Below, one piece after another: positions 1-6,893 of a stretch of 9,101 bases of DNA. A model generated the notes under the pieces. The model ran no database searches. It was not told the DNA's origin and saw nothing but the letters and a program-made list of their open reading frames with translations. A program made the position numbers and the translations under genes. This stretch comes from Limisphaerales bacterium (GTDB taxonomy: Bacteria; Verrucomicrobiota; Verrucomicrobiia; Limisphaerales; PALSA-1396): contig PLJQ01000350.1 of the NCBI GenBank assembly GCA_003140275.1, positions 1 to 9,101 of the forward strand. The letters run 5' to 3'. The first letter of the stretch is position 1, and every line of letters starts with the position of its first letter.

Positions 1-28
1 CCCGCCGCTACTTTTCAAACATAAATCT

Positions 29-3000
29 TCACCGGCGTTTTTGGAGAAAGGCGATCAAGTCCCGCAACTGTTGCGGCGTCATGCCCGCTTCCAACCCCTC
101 CGGCATGAGCGATAGTCCGGTCGATTCCATCCGTTTGAGTTTGGCGCGCGGGACGATCACTTTGATGCCCTGCGCTTGCATGAGCGTGATCGCTTCCGGC
201 GTCTCGGATTGCAGGATGCCGGTGGCGTTTTCGTCCGGTGACCATTCCACCGAGTAACTTATGTAGTTCGGATTGATGGCCATGTTCGGGTCGAGAATGT
301 TCGACAGCAAGTCCTCCACACTGCGGTGCGCGGCATCGCTTAAATCCGGCCCAACCGCGTGACCCAGGCCCTCAAGTTGATGACACTGCGCGCAGGTTTT
401 TTCAAAGCCCTCGCGCCCCCGCTGCGCGTCCCCGCTGGCGGGCAATTTCGCCAGCCATTCGGTGACAATGCCCTTGCGGTTGCTGTATTCTTCGTCGCTC
501 CAAAACCTGGCGGCGCGCGTCTTGATTTCCGGCGAACCGTACCACAACAAGCGCCGCCGCTGCTCCAGGTCAAGGTTGAGTTCGCCGACCTTGATTTCGC
601 CCTTTTCAACTGCGGCAAGGAGCGACTCCTGATAGCTGCGTCGTTGCAGCAAAACCTGAATCACCGGCGTTTTGACTGCCGGCGAAAGCGCGCGCCATCG
701 CGCCACCAGCGTCCGGCCGATTTCGGGTTCGTTGAAGCTTCGCAACGTTTCCACCACCGCCGATTGCACGACAGCCGGTTGCGTTCCTTCCAGCAAGGTC
801 AAGAGTGGCGGCTTGATCGTCTGAAAGCTGCCCAGCCCCAGCAACCGGATGGCGGCCACTCGTTCCGCGAGCGGGCGGGCCGCCTCGCCGGCGCTTTGAA
901 TCGCCTGAGTCAGCGCCTTGCGTTGGTTTTCAGTTTCCGCCAGGCCGATGGCGCGGCTGAGTTTCCACGATGCCATGAGCAGGGCGGAAGATTTGCCCGC
1001 CTCGATTTTTTGAATGACGTCCGCTAATTGCGGGTCGGGCTTCACACCGCCAGATTGACGCGCCAGTCCGCTCTGCAATCCCTCCAACACCGCGATCAGC
1101 CACGGCTCGCTCAAGCTGGACCCGGCCAAGGTCGTGAGCACGGTCTTCGCTCCATTGGCCTCACCGTTTGCAAGTCGCGCGCCAATGAGATCGGCGAGTT
1201 CCCGGATTAAAGCAATTTTGTCTCCGTCCGGCGTCCGACGAAAATTTGGGTCCGCGAGCAGCGAACGAAATATTTCTGAAGCGCCGCTGCGCAGGGAACT
1301 GAACACCGCCAGTCGCGACCAGTAAAACCGGTGATCGCGCCGCAGAACGTTCAGCAATGCGGCCTGTGTACCGGGATTTTCAAATTCGCCGAGGGTCAAG
1401 GCCGCTTGAAAACGAACGCGTGGCGCCGGGTCATTGGCCAGCGACAGAATTTTTGGCGGCAATACAGCGGATTTGGGCAGATCTAAAGGCTCGGACAGGA
1501 TCAGCGCGTTTTCGCGAATGCCGGGATGCGGATCCGCCAGGGCTTTGAGCACGAGTGATTCCTCCAGCGCGCCGAGTCCCCGCAAAGTCCACAAAGCATG
1601 CAACCGGCCCAATGGCGACTGGCCGTGGGCGGCGAGATTTTTCAACTGCGGAACGGCGGCCTTGTCCTGTCGTTCGACCAACAGCCGTTGCGCCGTCACG
1701 CGCCGCCATTGATTCGCGCTGGAAAGCTCGCGCATCAATTCCTCCCTGGAAGCCTTGCTGAGTTTGATTCGTGCGGTCGGCAAACCTCCCTTCGGAGTGA
1801 CACGAAAAATGCGACCGCGATCTTCGCCGCCGCGCAGATTCAGTTTCTCTTTGACCTTTTGCGGGATGTAGTCGGGATGCTCGATGACATCGCGTTGCAT
1901 GTCGATCAGATACAGCGCGCCGTCCGGCCCGAGTTCGAGGCCAACCGGACGGCAGGCGTTGTCACGACTGGCGATGAATTCCCGGCTCTGTTCGTCGGGC
2001 GAACGCCGCGCGATAAAATCCGGTCCATCTTGCGTCAGGACATCGCGATGAACGAGGTTGCCGGCCACGTCGCAAACCAAAATGCTGCCGGCCATATCAC
2101 CGGGATAGCCCGGTGCCGCGATGTAGCCCATGCCGCCGGCCGCGGAAAAATGTCCGGCCTGCTCCGGATGATTGAGGCGCGTTTCGGGAACGGAGATCGG
2201 ATAAATGCGGCTCATCTCCTCGTGATCGGAAATGCTTTGGGTGGCTTTGACAGGCGGCAGGCCGGGGAAACGGTTCAGGTAACGCGCCGGCATCACCCGA
2301 TGCTGGATGTGGTTAATGTTGTAGGTCGTAAAGCTGCGGCCCCAGTCATCGAAGACCAAGCCAAAGCCGCCGCCGGTGTGGTACGTGGTTGTGAAGTCGC
2401 CCGTCGCCGGATTGAAACTGAAGTCCAATCGGCCAATGGGAAGGGTCCGTTCCGGATGGCGCGGTGAACTGACGTTGCCGCCGTTGCCGCCGTTCGCGCC
2501 GTGAACGCGATTATCCAGTCCCCAACGCAGTCCGTTGACGTTGCTGTCGGTCACGCCTTTGGTAAATCCACGAAACATCACCTCGCGCACGTCCGCTTTG
2601 CCGTCGCCATTGGTGTCCTTGAGAAAAATAATTTCCGGCGGAGCGGTGACAAGAATGCCTCCGTTCCACGGCGTCACCGAGGTCGGAAAACTCAAACCTT
2701 CCGCAAACAGCGTGCTGTGGTCGATTTTCCCGTCGCCGTCGCGGTCTTCCAAAAGGCGGATGGTGCCCCCCGGTTTGTGTTCCGGTCCGATGCCGAGCGG
2801 ATAGTCGCGCATCTCCACGACGTAAATCCGCCCGTCTTCATCGAACGTCAGGGCGACCGGATCGACCACGTCCGGTTCGGCGGCGAACAGCGAAACCTCC
2901 ATTGCCGGAGGCAGTTCAAACTCCCGGGTCGCCGAAGCGGGAGGAACTGCGGCGGTGCCAGGGGACGGTGTTGAAATCAAAAGATAAACAGCCAACAAAC

Positions 3001-3055
3001 TTTTGAGGTACTCCGACCGGAGTTGAGTGAAGGAAGTCGTTTCCAGTGTTGTCAT
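29..3055 (-). CDS. PVC-type secreted haem-binding protein (dehydrogenase-like propeller + HEAT repeats + CxxCH cytochrome domain)
   Basis: This is a 1008-residue protein of the large Planctomycetes/Verrucomicrobia family annotated as 'PVC-type haem-binding CxxCH protein' or 'membrane-bound dehydrogenase'. Residues 1-36 look like a signal peptide: a basic residue at K18, the hydrophobic stretch SLLAVYLLIS, then a likely cleavage site after GTAA. About residues 45-420 form the beta-propeller-like N-terminal domain, with Ca-binding-type loops DRDGDGKID (104-112) and DTNGDGKAD (147-155) and the family motif HGANGGNGG. About 430-850 is helical and HEAT-like. The C-terminal cytochrome c-like domain has CAQCH at 888-892 and a likely distal haem ligand in SLMPEGL (Met984). 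It should act outside the cytoplasmic membrane in electron transfer, probably in oxidation of sugars or similar compounds; the substrate is unknown. The ATG at 3055 gives a complete signal peptide, but no Shine-Dalgarno sequence precedes it. It is transcribed divergently from the beta-helix gene. Confidence 0.93.
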   Translation of the reverse strand: MTTLETTSFTQLRSEYLKSLLAVYLLISTPSPGTAAVPPASATREFELPPAMEVSLFAAEPDVVDPVALTFDEDGRIYVVEMRDYPLGIGPEHKPGGTIRLLEDRDGDGKIDHSTLFAEGLSFPTSVTPWNGGILVTAPPEIIFLKDTNGDGKADVREVMFRGFTKGVTDSNVNGLRWGLDNRVHGANGGNGGNVSSPRHPERTLPIGRLDFSFNPATGDFTTTYHTGGGFGLVFDDWGRSFTTYNINHIQHRVMPARYLNRFPGLPPVKATQSISDHEEMSRIYPISVPETRLNHPEQAGHFSAAGGMGYIAAPGYPGDMAGSILVCDVAGNLVHRDVLTQDGPDFIARRSPDEQSREFIASRDNACRPVGLELGPDGALYLIDMQRDVIEHPDYIPQKVKEKLNLRGGEDRGRIFRVTPKGGLPTARIKLSKASREELMRELSSANQWRRVTAQRLLVERQDKAAVPQLKNLAAHGQSPLGRLHALWTLRGLGALEESLVLKALADPHPGIRENALILSEPLDLPKSAVLPPKILSLANDPAPRVRFQAALTLGEFENPGTQAALLNVLRRDHRFYWSRLAVFSSLRSGASEIFRSLLADPNFRRTPDGDKIALIRELADLIGARLANGEANGAKTVLTTLAGSSLSEPWLIAVLEGLQSGLARQSGGVKPDPQLADVIQKIEAGKSSALLMASWKLSRAIGLAETENQRKALTQAIQSAGEAARPLAERVAAIRLLGLGSFQTIKPPLLTLLEGTQPAVVQSAVVETLRSFNEPEIGRTLVARWRALSPAVKTPVIQVLLQRRSYQESLLAAVEKGEIKVGELNLDLEQRRRLLWYGSPEIKTRAARFWSDEEYSNRKGIVTEWLAKLPASGDAQRGREGFEKTCAQCHQLEGLGHAVGPDLSDAAHRSVEDLLSNILDPNMAINPNYISYSVEWSPDENATGILQSETPEAITLMQAQGIKVIVPRAKLKRMESTGLSLMPEGLEAGMTPQQLRDLIAFLQKRR

Positions 3056-3340
3056 TGCCCAAAAAGAATTTCGGGCAGACTAACAAAGTGTCAGGGAAGC
3101 GCGAGGGAAAACATCCTCGCTGCGCCTTTGTTCTGGCTGGAAACGACGCATTTGCCGGATGTTCACGCAAAACGGAGATTTACTTCCCGCCCGATCTTCG
3201 GCTCAATCCGGAACATCAAGATATGAAAACGAAGACCGTCTTTCAATTCGTTGCCTCGATTTCAACGGACACCATGATCCTGTGGGGCGCTGATCCGCCC
3301 ATCCTTGCGTTTCGTCCCGTCGTCTCTTGACGCCACAATC
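3056..3340. promoter_or_regulatory. Divergent intergenic spacer between the haem protein and beta-helix genes
   Basis: These 285 bases separate two divergently oriented genes and must hold both promoters unless transcription enters from elsewhere. I see no convincing -35/-10 pair, no Shine-Dalgarno before either ATG and no strong inverted repeat. A 35-codon plus-strand reading frame (ATG at 3223, stop at 3328-3330) ends 10 nt before the beta-helix ATG. It has no recognisable similarity and could be chance. Confidence 0.4.
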
Positions 3341-5524
3341 ATGAAACAAATAGTCAATGGAAGAACGGCCATCAATGGTCGCCGCTGCCTGCTATTCTGG
3401 CTGGTCTTCACAACGATTTGGCCGCTTCCAATAGCTGTCATTTACTCGCAAAGTCCAAATGCCATTACATTGCATGTTTCGCCGGACGGAAACGATGCCT
3501 GGTCGGGCCGGCTCCAACGTCCGAACCGCGACCGAACCGATGGCCCCGTGGCCACACTTCAGGGGGCGCGCGATGCGGTGCGCCGGTTAAAACATCCATC
3601 ATCCTTGCCCGCATCGGTTCATGTGCAAGTCGCGGATGGAACGTATTCCCTGACGGAGCCGGTGGTGTTCACTCCCGAAGACAGCGGCTTGACGAATGCG
3701 CCGGTGATTTATCAGGCCGTGCCGGGCGCCAAGCCGGCCTTCAGCGGTGGACGAAGGATCACCGGTTGGAAGGAAGGGACGGACGGAATCTGGTCTGCGC
3801 AATTGCCCGAAGTGGCTTCGGGGAAATGGTATTTCGAGCAATTATTTGTCAATGGCGTTCGCGCCGTTCGCGCGCGCACGCCCAATGCGTTTTATTTTTA
3901 CATGCAACGCAAAGTGGAGGAGGGCATCGATCCGTTGACCGGTCAAAAGGCCAACCTGGCAAGCCGCGCTTTTCGCGCCCGCCCGGAAGACATTGAGCCT
4001 TTGTCCAGGATTCCGACCAACCAACTCCGTGATGCAACAGTGGTGGTCTATCATGCCTGGGAGATTTCCCGGCATCGGCTCGCAGCGGTCGATGAAGCGA
4101 CGGCCACGATTGTGACCACTGGCGGCGCGCCGTGGGCGTTCATGCAGTGGGCGCCAAACCAGCGCTATCACCTTGAAAATTTCAAAGCCGCCCTCGACGC
4201 GCCCGGTGAATGGTTTCTCGATCGCGACGGAACCCTTTACTACAAACCGCTGCCCGGCGAGAACCTGAGCAAGGCCGAAGTGATCGCGCCGGTTGTAGAA
4301 CAGTTCGTTCGCTTTGAAGGCGAGCCGGAGAAGGGAAGGTTCGTGGAAAACATCACGTTCAAAGGGCTGGCTTTTCGTCACGGCCAATATGTCTTGCCGC
4401 CACAAGGTCATGGTGATTCACAAGCGGCGGCGAGCATTCCCGCCGTCATCATGGCGGACGGAGCGAAGCACATTTCCATTGAAGATTGCGAGATTGGCCA
4501 TGTGGGCATCTACGGCGTTTGGTTTCGGCGCGGTTGTCAGGATTGCAGTTTGACGCATTCGTGGTTGCACGATCTTGGCGCGGGCGGAGTGCGGATTGGC
4601 GAAGGCCGCATCGCGCCAAATTTATCCGAGCGCACCGGCGACATCACGGTGGACAACAATATCATTCAATCCGGCGGACGGATCCATCTGGGCGCGATTG
4701 GTGTGTGGATCGGGCAAAGCAGCGACAACCGCGTGACGCACAATGACATTGGCGATTTATATTACACCGGCGTCTCGGTTGGCTGGACGTGGGGTTACGG
4801 CGAGAGTCTGGCGCAGCGCAATCGCATTGATTTTAATCACATTCACCATTTGGGATGGGGCGTGTTGAGCGACATGGGTGGCGTCTATACTTTGGGCATT
4901 TCGGACGGGACGACCGTCAACCACAACGTCATTCACAACGTGTACTCCTATGATCGATACGGTCGCGGCGGCTGGGGGCTTTACAACGATGAAGGCAGCA
5001 CGCACATCAACCTGGAAAGTAATCTTGTCTATAACGTCAAGACCGGCGGCTACCATCAGCATTACGGAAAGGAAAACCTGATTCGCAACAACATCTTCGC
5101 TTTCAGCATGGACGGCCAGCTTCAACGGTCGCGAGTCGAGGATCATCTCTCCTTCACGTTTGAAGACAACATTGTCTATTGGAACGGCGGCAACCTGTTC
5201 AGCGGCTCCTGGAAGGACGCGAAGGTGAAGCTGGGAAAAAATGTTTATTGGGAGGCCTCCGGCAAAGCGATTGATTTCCAAGGCATGACTTTTTCCCAAT
5301 GGCAAAAATCAGGCAAGGATGCCGGCTCAATTGTGGCGAATCCAGAGTTCATCGCACCGGAGCGGTTCGATTTTCGGTTGAAAAAAGATTCGCCGGCGTT
5401 CCGACTTGGCTTCAATTCGTTTGATTTCTCCAAAGCCGGCGTCTATGGCGACTCCAAATGGATCAAACTGGCGCGGCGCCTTCAATTACCACCCGTGGTT
5501 TTCGCGTCCGAACCGCCCCGCTGA
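3341..5524 (+). CDS. Secreted right-handed parallel beta-helix protein, GH141-like putative glycoside hydrolase
   Basis: The protein has 727 residues from the ATG at 3341. A signal peptide spans about residues 1-38: basic n-region through RR at 14-15, then a hydrophobic segment from L17 to V33. The mature protein opens with the HVSPDGNDAWSG motif common at the start of secreted beta-helix carbohydrate-active proteins. From about residue 340 onward come repeated short strands with stacked Asn residues (NNIIQSG, HNVIHNV, ESNLVYN, RNNIFAF), typical of a pectate-lyase-like beta-helix. The block SDMGGVYTLG (Asp511) and the block LYNDEGS (Asp550/Glu551), followed by GGYHQHYG, resemble GH141 proteins, a family with alpha-L-fucosidase and xylanase members. 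The two acidic positions 39 residues apart are good catalytic candidates. That assignment is by memory of family patterns, not by alignment. An upstream in-frame TTG at 3305 would place 12 residues before the signal peptide and is less likely. Substrate is unknown; a plant or algal polysaccharide is plausible. Confidence 0.88.
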   Translation: MKQIVNGRTAINGRRCLLFWLVFTTIWPLPIAVIYSQSPNAITLHVSPDGNDAWSGRLQRPNRDRTDGPVATLQGARDAVRRLKHPSSLPASVHVQVADGTYSLTEPVVFTPEDSGLTNAPVIYQAVPGAKPAFSGGRRITGWKEGTDGIWSAQLPEVASGKWYFEQLFVNGVRAVRARTPNAFYFYMQRKVEEGIDPLTGQKANLASRAFRARPEDIEPLSRIPTNQLRDATVVVYHAWEISRHRLAAVDEATATIVTTGGAPWAFMQWAPNQRYHLENFKAALDAPGEWFLDRDGTLYYKPLPGENLSKAEVIAPVVEQFVRFEGEPEKGRFVENITFKGLAFRHGQYVLPPQGHGDSQAAASIPAVIMADGAKHISIEDCEIGHVGIYGVWFRRGCQDCSLTHSWLHDLGAGGVRIGEGRIAPNLSERTGDITVDNNIIQSGGRIHLGAIGVWIGQSSDNRVTHNDIGDLYYTGVSVGWTWGYGESLAQRNRIDFNHIHHLGWGVLSDMGGVYTLGISDGTTVNHNVIHNVYSYDRYGRGGWGLYNDEGSTHINLESNLVYNVKTGGYHQHYGKENLIRNNIFAFSMDGQLQRSRVEDHLSFTFEDNIVYWNGGNLFSGSWKDAKVKLGKNVYWEASGKAIDFQGMTFSQWQKSGKDAGSIVANPEFIAPERFDFRLKKDSPAFRLGFNSFDFSKAGVYGDSKWIKLARRLQLPPVVFASEPPR

Positions 5525-5529
5525 GTAGC

Positions 5530-5725
5530 GCTAGACTCATCGCCAGCAACGTCTGGGTCACCTGCAGGATCGTTTACGCTGTCAACGTCGCCCTTTAATC
5601 CACTCAACGACGATGGGCAATTCCACACCGCATTGGCGCGAAATTTCCGCCAGCGGATCGCTTTGGAAGTCTTGAGTCTTGACTTCCAAAATCACCAGGA
5701 TGCACGCGTTGATCGGCTCGCTGAT
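5530..5725 (-). pseudogene. Decayed fragment of an Lrp/AsnC-like (siroheme decarboxylase-like) gene
   Basis: On the minus strand an open stretch reads DPLAEISRQCGVELPIVVEW, which has the shape of the helix-turn-helix of Lrp/AsnC-type proteins, including the AhbA/AhbB siroheme decarboxylase group ('pf..iA...G..e..v..ri'). The frame stops at 5582-5584. In another frame, after a shift near 5590, the sequence resumes as TILQVTQTLLAMSLA, which fits the segment expected next in such proteins (T-I-R-x-x-x-Q-T-L-L-A). The similarity then ends at the stop codon of the convergent beta-helix gene. Two consecutive homologous segments in different frames point to a relic rather than a working gene. A 68-codon open frame starts at 5788, directly after the DUF4145 stop codon, but its first ~20 residues look unrelated. 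Family assignment is tentative. Confidence 0.4.
5663..5689. repeat. Perfect 9-bp inverted repeat with 9-nt loop
   Basis: TTGGAAGTC at 5663-5671 is the exact reverse complement of GACTTCCAA at 5681-5689, with nine bases between. It lies inside the Lrp-like remnant and has no T-run after either arm, so it is not an obvious intrinsic terminator. It may be a local inverted duplication that arose during decay of the gene. Confidence 0.5.
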
Positions 5726-5788
5726 TTCAACTGGCACGGTCGATGAACGCATTGCGGTAGTAGGGACTCCACAGAACGGGGGCGACAT

Positions 5789-6441
5789 CTACTTCACTGG
5801 AGGTTTCCCTGCGTCCTTAAGCTTTTTATTTAACGCATCCTTTCTGGCCTTTGTCTTGGCTGGGGCGACAAAGTAAAAATCAAAAAGAGATTCAAGCACG
5901 TCCAAATTCCATTCAGCCTCGCGTGGCTCCACAGGAACTATTTCTCCCGTCGATAAGTTCTTCGTCGGATGTGCTGCGAAGTTACCAATCCTTCTGACCG
6001 CGTCCAAGCTGTCCGCAATGTGTGATGGGAGTGTCGCTCGATCAATCACTTCTTGAATTTCGTTGTAGAGATCTTGGTGTTTTACTTTCGCCTCACCTCT
6101 CAACAAGTGCTGAAGGCAACGCCTACTCAATGCCGCACTTGCTTTTGGGCTGTCCGCGATTACCAAACATGATTCTTTGTAGTCGTCGGCGTATTTCTTT
6201 GTAACTTCTGGTGGCACAGGAGGGCGTCCAGAAATCTTCGGACGCACCAAATAAGACTGAACTTCATCCTCCCATTGATTCAAGCCGTCGTAATACGTTT
6301 TAGCACTAAACAGCCGCATGATCAGCCGGCACAGGCTGAACAACAACAAATGCCAACACCCCAGAATCCATCAGAGTCATGGCCAAGTGGTGCGCGCTTC
6401 TCATTGTCGTGAAAATCAGTTATGCAATGCGGACATTTCAT
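5789..6441 (-). pseudogene. DUF4145 (HEPN-type) protein with N-terminal zinc-ribbon, broken by a single frameshift
   Basis: The gene starts at the ATG at 6441 with MKCPHC, and the first frame runs 39 codons through ICCCSAC before a TGA at 6324-6322. The remainder continues in another frame from about 6330 to the TAG at 5791-5789, beginning CRLIMRLFSAKTYY. Adding one base near 6325-6331 would join both parts into 217 residues, a normal length for DUF4145 proteins. The joined protein would carry a CxxC...CxxC zinc-ribbon (Cys3, Cys6, Cys34, Cys37), the family-typical SGRPPVPPEVTKKYADDY segment, and the HEPN signature R-x6-H in RIGNFAAH (about Arg151 and His158). A lysine-rich tail follows. HEPN proteins are often RNases or parts of defence and toxin systems; the role here is unknown. 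A GAGAG sequence lies just upstream of the ATG, which is 12 nt after the argG-tail stop codon. A hand count gives 42-48% GC for 5821-5940, below the flanks. The break may be real, programmed or a sequencing error. Confidence 0.8.
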
Positions 6442-6453
6442 GCTTCTCTCGAT

Positions 6454-6578
6454 TTATTTATTTGTCTTCAGCCTCGATGCGACTTTCAGACGCAGCGCGT
6501 TGAGCCGGATGAAGCCTGTGGCGTCGTCTTGGGTGCAGGCTCTGGTTGGGGGTCGGCTACCATTGTGAAAGTGTGCAG
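6454..6578 (-). pseudogene. argG: Displaced 3' end of argininosuccinate synthase gene (argG tail, copy 1)
   Basis: The minus strand encodes TQDDATGFIRLNALRLKVAS and ends LKTNK plus a TAA at 6456-6454. ArgG proteins end this way; human ASS1 has ...TDATGFININSLRLK near its C-terminus. The similarity continues upstream as LHTFTMVADP, but in a different frame, because this copy is two bases longer than copy 2 between the Met codon and the GFI core. There is no start codon and no rest of argG in the window, so this is a non-coding remnant of about 40 codons. It follows directly on the antitoxin-like gene and precedes the DUF4145 start by 12 nt. Confidence 0.75.
6479..6516. repeat. 38-bp direct repeat core, copy 1 (within argG tail)
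   Basis: These 38 bases are identical, in the same orientation, to 7880-7917. They encode the G-F-I-R-L-N-A-L-R-L-K-V part of ArgG. The bases just outside differ, including synonymous positions. An identical core inside diverged flanks is what an attachment-site crossover region or a gene-conversion tract would look like. Confidence 0.85.
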
Positions 6579-6737
6579 GTTATTCAATCGCTCTCTGCCA
6601 GACCGCGCAATGTCCTCGGACAGCAGCATCAGGCTTGTATCGTCAAATACGTGATAACGCCCGCGCTCCAAATCTTCAATGCCTGCAGCGAGGTCGCGCT
6701 TAATCGCGGCGGTTTTGATTTCGTTCACATTGCGCAT
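6486..6737 (-). CDS. Small antitoxin-like protein, C-terminus run into the argG tail
   Basis: This is an 83-codon frame from the ATG at 6737. About the first 53 residues (MRNVNEIKTAAIKRDLAAGI ... IARSGRERLNN) look like a compact, charged, helical antitoxin of type II toxin-antitoxin modules, with the pattern K-R-D-L-x-x-G-I-x-D and a C-terminal G-R-E-R-L. This is pattern resemblance only. From about residue 54 (LHTFTM) the DNA is homologous to the argG tail, and the last ~20 residues (rich in P and T) read the argG remnant out of frame until a chance TGA at 6488-6486. The native end is therefore probably lost or altered. No toxin gene follows downstream on this strand, so if it is an antitoxin it is an orphan. 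No Shine-Dalgarno precedes the ATG. Confidence 0.5.
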   Translation of the reverse strand: MRNVNEIKTAAIKRDLAAGIEDLERGRYHVFDDTSLMLLSEDIARSGRERLNNLHTFTMVADPQPEPAPKTTPQASSGSTRCV

Positions 6738-6745
6738 GGCTGAAA

Positions 6746-6774
6746 CGTATCACAGTGCGATTGTTTCTGTCCAA
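6746..6774 (-). promoter_or_regulatory. Possible promoter for the antitoxin-like gene
   Basis: On the minus strand TTGGAC (6774-6769) and GATACG (6751-6746) are separated by 17 bases, a reasonable -35/-10 pair. Only 8 bases separate the -10 element from the ATG at 6737, so the transcript would be nearly leaderless, which fits the lack of a Shine-Dalgarno sequence. Chance occurrence cannot be excluded. Confidence 0.25.
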
Positions 6775-6855
6775 CGCCTTGCCACGACGGAGCCGGAGGG
6801 GTTAAGGGTAATGGTTGGCGACAAGGATTACGCTCCTCACGGGCCGGGACGACGA

Positions 6856-6892
6856 GCGGCGGCGGGGAATTTAGACACCACTGCACCGCCGC
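6856..6892 (-). terminator. Weak GC-rich hairpin just after the HEPN gene stop codon
   Basis: GCGGCGG (6856-6862) pairs with CCGCCGC (6886-6892) with a 23-base loop, starting one base after the HEPN stop codon on the minus strand. There is no T-tract and the loop is long, so terminator function is weakly supported. The rest of 6738-6893 shows no recognisable gene. Confidence 0.18.
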
Positions 6893-6893
6893 A

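Noticed and set aside
1598..2467. 289-codon plus-strand frame
   Set aside because: Antisense to the well-supported haem protein gene, with low-complexity composition and no recognisable domain.
2476..2499. Short tandem repeat of GCC/GTT-type triplets
   Set aside because: It encodes the conserved family motif GANGGNGGN of the haem protein, so it is explained by coding.
3223..3330. 35-codon plus-strand frame upstream of the beta-helix gene, as a leader peptide
   Set aside because: No ribosome binding site, no attenuator-like hairpin and no recognisable sequence; it may be chance.
5522..5539. TGAGT/ACTCA hairpin at the beta-helix stop codon as a terminator
   Set aside because: The stem is only 5 bp with an 8-nt loop and no T-run follows.
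5679..5876. 65-codon plus-strand frame
   Set aside because: It overlaps the opposite-strand 3' end of the DUF4145 gene and the Lrp-like remnant, both of which have homology support.
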